From contig DASYIY010000019.1 in NCBI GenBank assembly GCA_035997045.1, positions 1 through 10,642 of the forward strand: 10,642 nt of DNA. The letters are read 5' to 3'. Shown piece by piece: positions 7,013 through 10,642 of this stretch; the stretch's first letter is position 1; each line of letters opens with the position of its first letter. The translations under genes and the position numbers were made by a program. The notes beneath the pieces were generated by a model. The model was not told where the DNA came from. It saw only the letters and a list, made by a program, of their open reading frames with translations, and did no database searches. This DNA comes from VRUE01 sp035997045. Lineage in GTDB: Bacteria > Actinomycetota > Thermoleophilia > Solirubrobacterales > 70-9.

Positions 7013-7016
7013 GCTA
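7011..7016 (-). promoter_or_regulatory. Putative -10 box of the SIMPL gene
   Basis: TAGCGT on the minus strand ends 7 nt before the GTG at 7003. It overlaps the alternative upstream GTG at 7012, so if this box is the true -10 the upstream start would not be transcribed. The spacing matches the boxes seen before polX and the PAC2 gene. Confidence 0.4.
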
Positions 7017-7037
7017 CCCGCCGAGCGCGACGCTCAC

Positions 7038-7553
7038 TCAGGCGTGGGCGCGACGGCCGGTGCGCAGGCCCGGCGTGCGGACCAGCTGGATCGGGCGCAG
7101 GGCCGAGTTCGGAACCACGTAGAACTTGACGCCGTCGCGTTGCTCGATGGCCAGCACCGCGGCCTCGCGCGAGTGCCAGGCGAGCGAGACGAGCAGGGCG
7201 TAGCCGGCGCCGATCGCCGCCACGCCGGGGAAGAAGACGCCGAGGACTCCGGCGGCGATCGCGGTCACGGCGATCGGCCAGAGGCGACCGAACGAGATCC
7301 TGGCCGGGGTCTCCACCGGCAGCGAGGTCGCGGTCTTCGCCCGCGACAGGGTGTCGCGCAGGGCATCTGCCGCGCGCGAGGGCCGGCCGAGGTAGAAGCC
7401 GATCGCCAACGAGATCAGCCACCAGGCAGCGGCGACGATCAGCGTCCTCGTGTCGCTGTCGCGATTGGCGGCGATCGCCGCGATCGTCGCCAGCGCCGTT
7501 GCCTCGGCCCCGGTGAGCAGGACGGTTACGCGCAGCAGGTCGGTGTACGGCAT
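7038..7553 (-). CDS. Four-helix membrane protein of unknown function, co-transcribed with otsB
   Basis: 171-residue integral membrane protein that I do not recognise. Hydrophobic segments are at about 8-29, 37-54, 91-108 and 109-126. They are arranged as two hairpins joined by a polar, basic cytosol-like loop (about 55-90: GRPSRAADALRDTLSRAK and a PVETPARISFGR stretch). A soluble C-terminal tail follows (about 127-171) with IEQRDGVKFYVVP and RPIQLVRTPGLR, ending very basic. No catalytic motif is visible. The ATG start lies 2 nt after the otsB stop (TAG-CG-ATG), so transcriptional and probably translational coupling to otsB is likely. The same frame stays open upstream to 8174, but that part lies antiparallel in phase with otsB and is not credible coding sequence. 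Function cannot be assigned; a link to trehalose or osmotic stress is suggested only by position. Confidence 0.8.
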   Translation of the reverse strand: MPYTDLLRVTVLLTGAEATALATIAAIAANRDSDTRTLIVAAAWWLISLAIGFYLGRPSRAADALRDTLSRAKTATSLPVETPARISFGRLWPIAVTAIAAGVLGVFFPGVAAIGAGYALLVSLAWHSREAAVLAIEQRDGVKFYVVPNSALRPIQLVRTPGLRTGRRAHA

Positions 7554-7555
7554 CG

Positions 7556-8371
7556 CTACTCCGCCAGCGCCTCGAGCATCGCCAGCCAGCCAGCCGGCCC
7601 GTCGACGAGCAGGTCGGCCTCTTCGGCAAGCACGGGAGGCGCCTCGGGGGAGATCACGCCGACGCAGACGGCGCTCTTCAACTCGCCCCCATCGCGCAGT
7701 TCGCGCAGGCGGCGGAAGGCATCGAGGTCGGTGCGATCGTCGCCGGCGTAGACCGCGGCGGTGACGCCGTCGGTGGCAAGCAGTGCCGCGACCGCGGCGT
7801 CCTTGCCACCGCCGCCGACCGGGCGCAGCTCCAGAACCTTGCGGCCCCAGCGCGGTTCGAGCTTCGCCCTTCCGGCCTCGGCGGCGATCTCGTGGGCGCG
7901 GGCCTCGGCGGCGCGCTCGTCCGCCGCGCCGCGCCAATGCAGGGTCTGGATCGGGCCCTTGTCCTCCAGTCGCAGGTCGAGGGACGCCAAGCTGGCGGCG
8001 TCCAGCATGGCGACGAACTCGGCGGCGCTGCGCTCCTGCCCGGCCAGGGCCGGGTCGAGCTGGGGCCGCTCGTCCCCGGGCAACAGCAGCTCGAGGCCAT
8101 GGTTGCCGGCGTAGGCGATACCGTCGACCCCGACCAGCCGCCGCGCCTCCAGCGCCTGGCGCCCCGAGATGCAACCGACGAGGCCGAAGGTCTTATCCAG
8201 CCTTGCGAGCAGCTCGCTCGCTCGCGCCGGCACCGCCGCCTGCTCGGGACGTTCGGCGATCGGCGCCAGGGTGCCGTCGACGTCGGTCAGGATCGCCGCC
8301 CTGGCGGGATCCGCGCGCAGCGGGTCCAGCAGCGAGGGCGCCCCCGCGCCTGTCTCCGATTCGAGCGACAC
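7556..8371 (-). CDS. otsB: Trehalose-6-phosphate phosphatase
   Basis: HAD-superfamily phosphatase of 271 residues that dephosphorylates trehalose 6-phosphate to trehalose in the cytoplasm, the second step of the OtsA-OtsB route. Visible: motif I TDVDGTLAPIAERP (29-42) with nucleophile Asp30 and acid/base Asp32; SGR (69-71); AYAGNHGLEL (86-95); EDKGPIQTLHWR (136-147) from the cap; WGRKVLELRP (175-184); Lys190 in GGGGKDAA; and GDDRTDLDAF (210-219) with the Mg-binding acidic residues. Length is normal. GTG at 8371 is the only ATG/GTG/TTG codon that could start the gene before motif I without running into the divergent transporter gene. No Shine-Dalgarno precedes it; GATACT 7 nt upstream suggests a leaderless message. 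No otsA is in the window. It heads a unit with the membrane-protein gene 2 nt downstream. Confidence 0.93.
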   Translation of the reverse strand: MSLESETGAGAPSLLDPLRADPARAAILTDVDGTLAPIAERPEQAAVPARASELLARLDKTFGLVGCISGRQALEARRLVGVDGIAYAGNHGLELLLPGDERPQLDPALAGQERSAAEFVAMLDAASLASLDLRLEDKGPIQTLHWRGAADERAAEARAHEIAAEAGRAKLEPRWGRKVLELRPVGGGGKDAAVAALLATDGVTAAVYAGDDRTDLDAFRRLRELRDGGELKSAVCVGVISPEAPPVLAEEADLLVDGPAGWLAMLEALAE

Positions 8372-8377
8372 TGCATC

Positions 8378-8384
8378 TAGTATC
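8378..8384. promoter_or_regulatory. Shared bidirectional -10 region between otsB and the TauE/SafE gene
   Basis: The two divergent start codons (GTG at 8371 on minus, ATG at 8393 on plus) are separated by only 21 bp. On plus, TAGTAT (8378-8383) ends 9 nt before the ATG; on minus, GATACT (complement of 8379-8384) ends 7 nt before the GTG. Both can serve as -10 elements, so one near-symmetric hexamer may drive both genes, giving leaderless or nearly leaderless transcripts. Any -35 contacts would lie inside the opposite coding region; no strong -35 is seen. Confidence 0.5.
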
Positions 8385-8392
8385 GCGGCACG

Positions 8393-8776
8393 ATGCCCGC
8401 GGACCCGGCGCTGCCGTCCCACTCCCTTCTCAAGCTGGCCGCGATCGGCACCCTGGCGGGGGCTTTCAGCGGCCTCTTCGGCGTCGGCGGCGGCACCGTC
8501 ATCGTCCCCCTGCTGATCTTCTGGTTCGGCTACGGCGAGCGGCTGGCGACCGGGACCAGCCTCGCGGCGATCGTCCTGATCGGCCTGCTCGGCGCGATCG
8601 CCCAGGGGGGCATCTACGGCAACGTCCACGTAGTCACCGCGCTTCTCCTGGCGATTCCGGCCGTCGTCGGCGTCGTGATCGGGACCGCGGTGCAGCAGCG
8701 CATCTCCCAGCGCATGGTCTCGATCCTCTTCGCGGCGCTGCTGATCGGGATCGCGATCGAGCTGGTGCTCAAATGA
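8393..8776 (+). CDS. Half-size TauE/SafE-family transporter subunit A
   Basis: 127-residue polytopic membrane protein matching one of the two repeats of a TauE/SafE (TSUP) transporter, a family that moves sulfite, sulfoacetate and other organosulfur or small anions. The signature is at 22-41: AGAFSGLFGVGGG followed by TVIVPLL. Further hydrophobic stretches lie at about 53-70, 79-100 and 108-125, with YGNV at 75-78 and a Gly-rich VVGVVIG (91-97). Family members are usually about 250 residues with two repeats in one chain; this protein holds a single repeat and ends in a normal stop. The next gene begins at the overlapping ATGA (8773-8776), so translation should be coupled. ATG at 8393 fits the TAGTAT box. 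The pair probably assembles as a heterodimer (inference); the substrate is unknown. Confidence 0.9.
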   Translation: MPADPALPSHSLLKLAAIGTLAGAFSGLFGVGGGTVIVPLLIFWFGYGERLATGTSLAAIVLIGLLGAIAQGGIYGNVHVVTALLLAIPAVVGVVIGTAVQQRISQRMVSILFAALLIGIAIELVLK

Positions 8777-9150
8777 GCGGCGACGAGCTGCTTGCGGCCC
8801 TGATCTGCATGGCCGGCGGCTTCACCGGCGGCATCGTCGGCGTCGGCGGCGGCGTCCTCTTCGTCCCCGCGCTGACGATCATGATCGGCCTCAGCCAGGT
8901 CGAGAGCGAGTCGACCTCGCTGCTGATGATCGTCATCGTCGCCCTGATCGGCGCCTTTCGCCAGAACTCCTACGGCAACGTCAACGTCCGCAACGCGATC
9001 GTCATCGGCGTCCTCTCGCCGCTCGGGGTGCTGATCGGTGTCGGGGTTGCCAACCACGTCTCCGAGCGGGCCCTGCAGCTCTCCTTCGCCGCCCTGGCGC
9101 TCTTCATCGCCTATCGCTTGATCCGGCGGGCGATGGCGGTGCCGGCATAA
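8773..9150 (+). CDS. Half-size TauE/SafE-family transporter subunit B
   Basis: 125-residue membrane protein, a clear paralogue of the gene before it. It has AGGFTGGIVGVGGG (14-27) followed by VLFVPAL, a hydrophobic segment at about 48-62, YGNVNV (67-72), PLGVLIGVGVA (83-93) and a last helix at about 100-116, ending with the basic RLIRRA. Aligned by eye, the order and spacing of YGNV, the Gly-rich helix and the final helix are the same as in subunit A, so the two genes look like the separated halves of a duplicated TauE/SafE transporter. The ATG overlaps the upstream stop as ATGA. The frame is open far upstream (to 7783), but that part lies antisense to otsB and through subunit A in another phase, so the overlapping ATG is the credible start. 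Substrate unknown. Confidence 0.88.
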   Translation: MSGDELLAALICMAGGFTGGIVGVGGGVLFVPALTIMIGLSQVESESTSLLMIVIVALIGAFRQNSYGNVNVRNAIVIGVLSPLGVLIGVGVANHVSERALQLSFAALALFIAYRLIRRAMAVPA

Positions 9151-9165
9151 CCTGCTTGCCGGCGC
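9139..9165 (+). terminator. GC-rich stem-loop over the transporter stop codon
   Basis: GCCGGC (9141-9146) can pair with GCCGGC (9158-9163), extended by a G-U and a G-C pair, around an 11-nt loop holding the TAA stop of subunit B. No U-tract follows, and the PAC2 gene promoter lies just downstream. It could be a weak terminator; GCCGGC is self-complementary and common in such DNA, so chance is possible. Confidence 0.25.
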
Positions 9166-9181
9166 GGCGGTGACCCATCGG

Positions 9182-9187
9182 TAGTCT
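9182..9187 (+). promoter_or_regulatory. Putative -10 box of the PAC2 gene, leaderless start
   Basis: TAGTCT (TAnnnT pattern) ends 6 nt before the GTG at 9194, so transcription should begin on or beside the start codon. No Shine-Dalgarno is present. A TTGCCG at 9156-9161 resembles a -35, but the 20-bp spacing is long. Confidence 0.5.
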
Positions 9188-9193
9188 CAAAGT

Positions 9194-10057
9194 GTGGATT
9201 CACTCAGCTGGGAGGGCGACATCCCGCAGCTCCGCAACCCGATTCTGGTCTGCTCGTTTCGGGGCTGGAACGACGCCGCCGCGGCTGCCTCGACGGCGCT
9301 GACCGCGGTCGAAGACGCCTTCGACGCGGAGCTGGTCGCCAGGGTCGACGCCGAGGACTACTTCGACTTCCAGGCGACCCGGCCGACGATCGTCCTCAGC
9401 GAGGGCCAGGCCCGCCGCATCGACTGGCCGCAGAACGACCTGATCGCCGTCCGGGTGCCGGGGGCAGAGCGCGACCTGGTCCTGCTCGACGGCACCGAGC
9501 CCAACCTGCGCTGGCGCACCTTCTCGGAAACGATCGCCACCGCCGCCGACGCGCTCGGAGTGGAGATGGTGATCACCCTGGGGGCGCTGATCGCCGAGGT
9601 CTCCCACACCCTGCCGGTGCCGATCACCGGCCTCGCCTCCGACCAGAAACTGGTCGAAGAGCTCGACCTGCAGCGCTCCAGCTACGAGGGGCCGACCGGG
9701 ATTGTCGGCATCGTCCACGACTGCTGCCGCCAGGTCGGGATGACCTCCGCCTCGCTCTGGGCCGCGGTCCCCCACTACGTCGCCGCCGTCCCCAACCCGA
9801 AAGCCGCGCTGGCTCTGCTGCGCCGCCTGGAGGGCCTGACCGGAGTTGCCGTCGACGCCACCGACCTCGAGGAAGAAGCCGACAGCTACGAAGACCAGAT
9901 CAACCGGGCGATCGCCGCCAACCCGGAGATCGAGGAGCTGGTCGACCGCATCGAGACCGAACAATCGGAGGCAACCGAAGGTCCCGAGGACATTCCGTCC
10001 GCGGACACGATCGCCCGCGATTTCCAGCAGTTCCTACGTCAGCAGGGGAATCAGTAG
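9194..10057 (+). CDS. PAC2-family protein
   Basis: 287-residue soluble protein of the PAC2 family (COG2047-like, related to the eukaryotic proteasome assembly chaperone 2 fold). Actinobacteria commonly carry one; the molecular role is not established. Visible: an early PILVCSFRGWNDAAAA (16-31); YFDFQATRP (56-64); a middle strand with VRVPG and RDLVLLDGTEPNLRW (93-107); VEMVITLGALIAEVSHTLPV (123-142); and a conserved ASLWAAVPHYVAAVPNPKAA (186-205). An acidic, charged helical tail (about 223-265) leads to the typical C-terminal IARDFQQFLRQQ. No signal peptide or membrane segment, so cytoplasmic. GTG at 9194 is chosen for its TAGTCT box 6 nt upstream. The stop is 2 nt from that of the convergent nuclease gene. 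No proteasome, Mpa/ARC or Pup gene is in the window, so a proteasome link rests on family alone. Confidence 0.9.
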   Translation: MDSLSWEGDIPQLRNPILVCSFRGWNDAAAAASTALTAVEDAFDAELVARVDAEDYFDFQATRPTIVLSEGQARRIDWPQNDLIAVRVPGAERDLVLLDGTEPNLRWRTFSETIATAADALGVEMVITLGALIAEVSHTLPVPITGLASDQKLVEELDLQRSSYEGPTGIVGIVHDCCRQVGMTSASLWAAVPHYVAAVPNPKAALALLRRLEGLTGVAVDATDLEEEADSYEDQINRAIAANPEIEELVDRIETEQSEATEGPEDIPSADTIARDFQQFLRQQGNQ

Positions 10058-10059
10058 GG

Positions 10060-10642
10060 CTAGCTCTCAGCGGCCGGGCAGATCAGCCTGTAGTCGCACC
10101 AGCTGCAAGTTGTGGGTGAGGGTCGCGGCTCAAAATCCTGTCCCAGCACGCCCTCGCCGACGGCCAGCACGGTGCGCTCGACCCGCTCGGCGTCGTCGGA
10201 CTTGGTCGGCGCCGCGACCTTGTCGGCGTCGAGCACGTAGTAGTAGCTGCCGGTTCCGGCCTCGAGTCCCCAGGCCTCGCGGGCGGCGAGGCGGTAGAGC
10301 GCCAGCTGCAGGTCGTTCTCGAGCTGGGCTTCGCTCTTGCGTTCGCCGGTCTTGTAATCGATCAGCTCGTAGCTGCCGTCGGGGAGGCGGTCGACGCGGC
10401 CGCGCACCTGGTGCTGACCGATCCGGATGTCGAACTTGCGCTCGAGCCAGACCGGTTCCCCCTCGGCATCGCGCTCGCGCTCCCAGTAGAGCCGCATCGC
10501 CTCGCGGGCGCGGTCGCGGAACTGCAGCTCGTCGTCGCTGGAGCCGAAGCCCGAGCGGCGCCAGCCGGACTCGAACAGCTCCATCAGCCCGGCCAGCCCG
10601 CCGTTCGTCGTCTCGTCCTCGCCGGAGTCCTTATGGAAGCGT
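10060..10642 (-). CDS. RecB-like PD-(D/E)XK nuclease domain, C-terminal part (5' end outside window)
   Basis: C-terminal 193 residues of a larger protein; the frame stays open to the window edge, so the ATG at 10584 is internal rather than a start. Numbering from that Met, the RecB/Cas4-type nuclease core is visible: Glu49 in LERKF, Asp65 in GRVDR, Asp76 and Lys78 in ELIDYKTG, and the QLALY motif at 93-97. Near the end, CSWCDYRLICP (160-170) supplies three cysteines spaced C-x2-C-x5-C, as in AddB/Cas4-type 4Fe-4S nucleases; the fourth cysteine would lie upstream of the window. The preceding segment (FHKDSGEDETTN, MELFESGWRRSGF) resembles the region between helicase and nuclease domains in UvrD/RecB-type helicase-nucleases, so a helicase fusion is the leading guess, with a stand-alone RecB-family exonuclease as the alternative. 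Role: DNA end processing in recombination or repair. Confidence 0.82.
   Translation of the reverse strand, partial: RFHKDSGEDETTNGGLAGLMELFESGWRRSGFGSSDDELQFRDRAREAMRLYWERERDAEGEPVWLERKFDIRIGQHQVRGRVDRLPDGSYELIDYKTGERKSEAQLENDLQLALYRLAAREAWGLEAGTGSYYYVLDADKVAAPTKSDDAERVERTVLAVGEGVLGQDFEPRPSPTTCSWCDYRLICPAAES

Noticed and set aside
7554..8174. Upstream extension of the 171-residue membrane-protein frame
   Set aside because: The extension overlaps otsB in a shifted frame on the same strand and yields low-complexity Arg/Ala/Gly sequence; the ATG at 7553 immediately after the otsB stop is the natural start.
8211..8227. TCGC/CGCT-type short tandem repeats, also near 18-32 and 4580-4590
   Set aside because: Only a few units each, explained by Ser/Leu/Arg/Ala codon use in GC-rich DNA; no consistent array.
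8372..8629. Upstream extension of the otsB frame
   Set aside because: The translated extension is antisense to the first transporter gene and rich in Asp/Gln/Ala without any family similarity; GTG at 8371 gives the normal OtsB length.
7783..8772. Upstream extension of the second half-transporter frame
   Set aside because: It is antisense to otsB and then out of phase with the first half-transporter; the product is Arg/Pro-rich, and the ATGA overlap gives a normal start.
10047..10058. Resemblance of the PAC2 gene end (AATCAGTAGG) to the ileS inverted-repeat arm (AATCTCAGTAGG)
   Set aside because: The contiguous match is short and includes a Gln-stop codon pair; with no facing inverted copy it is best taken as chance.
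10582..10584. ATG at 10584 as the start of a 174-residue nuclease
   Set aside because: The frame continues without a stop to the window edge with plausible protein sequence, and the Fe-S cluster needs a further upstream cysteine, so the gene is partial.
1..10642. CRISPR array, tRNA or rRNA genes, phage or defence island
   Set aside because: No regularly spaced repeats, no cloverleaf-like or rRNA-like segments and no recognisable mobile or defence genes were found by eye; the RecB-like domain alone is not evidence of a defence system.

Overview
This is a GC-rich stretch (clearly well above 60% G+C by eye) of what is most likely an actinobacterial chromosome. The best guess is the Thermoleophilia/Solirubrobacterales side of the phylum. 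The reasons are the IleRS2-type isoleucyl-tRNA synthetase, an actinobacterial-style PAC2 protein, many GTG starts, TAnnnT promoter boxes sitting directly against start codons, and a PolX with a PHP domain, which is uncommon in better-known actinobacteria. The taxonomic call is inference from gene content. No tRNA, rRNA, CRISPR array, transposase or phage gene was found, and coding density is very high. No stretch longer than 300 bases lacks a gene.

Layout. (1) 1-3111 (+): ileS, missing only its extreme 5' end. (2) 3097-3207: a 111-bp nested inverted repeat whose 16-bp arms include the stop codons of ileS and of the facing gene. (3) 3193-4530 (-): a dolichol/polyprenol-phosphate mannosyltransferase-like GT2 enzyme, then thioredoxin with its own promoter, then a small 4-oxalocrotonate tautomerase-family protein. 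(4) 4602-6323 (+): DNA polymerase X with every catalytic residue expected in its polymerase and PHP domains. (5) 6326-8371 (-): trehalose-6-phosphate phosphatase (otsB), a four-helix membrane protein of unknown function two bases downstream of it, then a secreted SIMPL-domain protein with its own likely promoter. (6) 8393-9150 (+): two overlapping genes, each encoding one half of a TauE/SafE-type transporter. (7) 9194-10057 (+): a PAC2-family protein. (8) 10060-10642 (-): the C-terminal PD-(D/E)XK nuclease domain of a RecB-like protein that continues beyond the window.

How the genes relate. These are mostly housekeeping functions (translation, redox, DNA repair, trehalose metabolism, envelope glycosylation), not one dedicated system. 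The real linkages are trxA-tautomerase (11-nt gap), otsB-membrane protein (2-nt gap) and the two half-transporter genes (ATGA overlap). The divergent otsB and transporter starts are only 21 bp apart and appear to share one -10 region.

I see no convincing undescribed multi-gene system. The points most worth a second look are the stop-codon-bearing inverted repeat at 3097-3207, the swapped HIGH signature (GSHH) in ileS, the split TauE/SafE pair, the bidirectional otsB/transporter promoter, and a recurring TAGnnT box 6-11 nt upstream of five start codons, which suggests widespread leaderless transcription.
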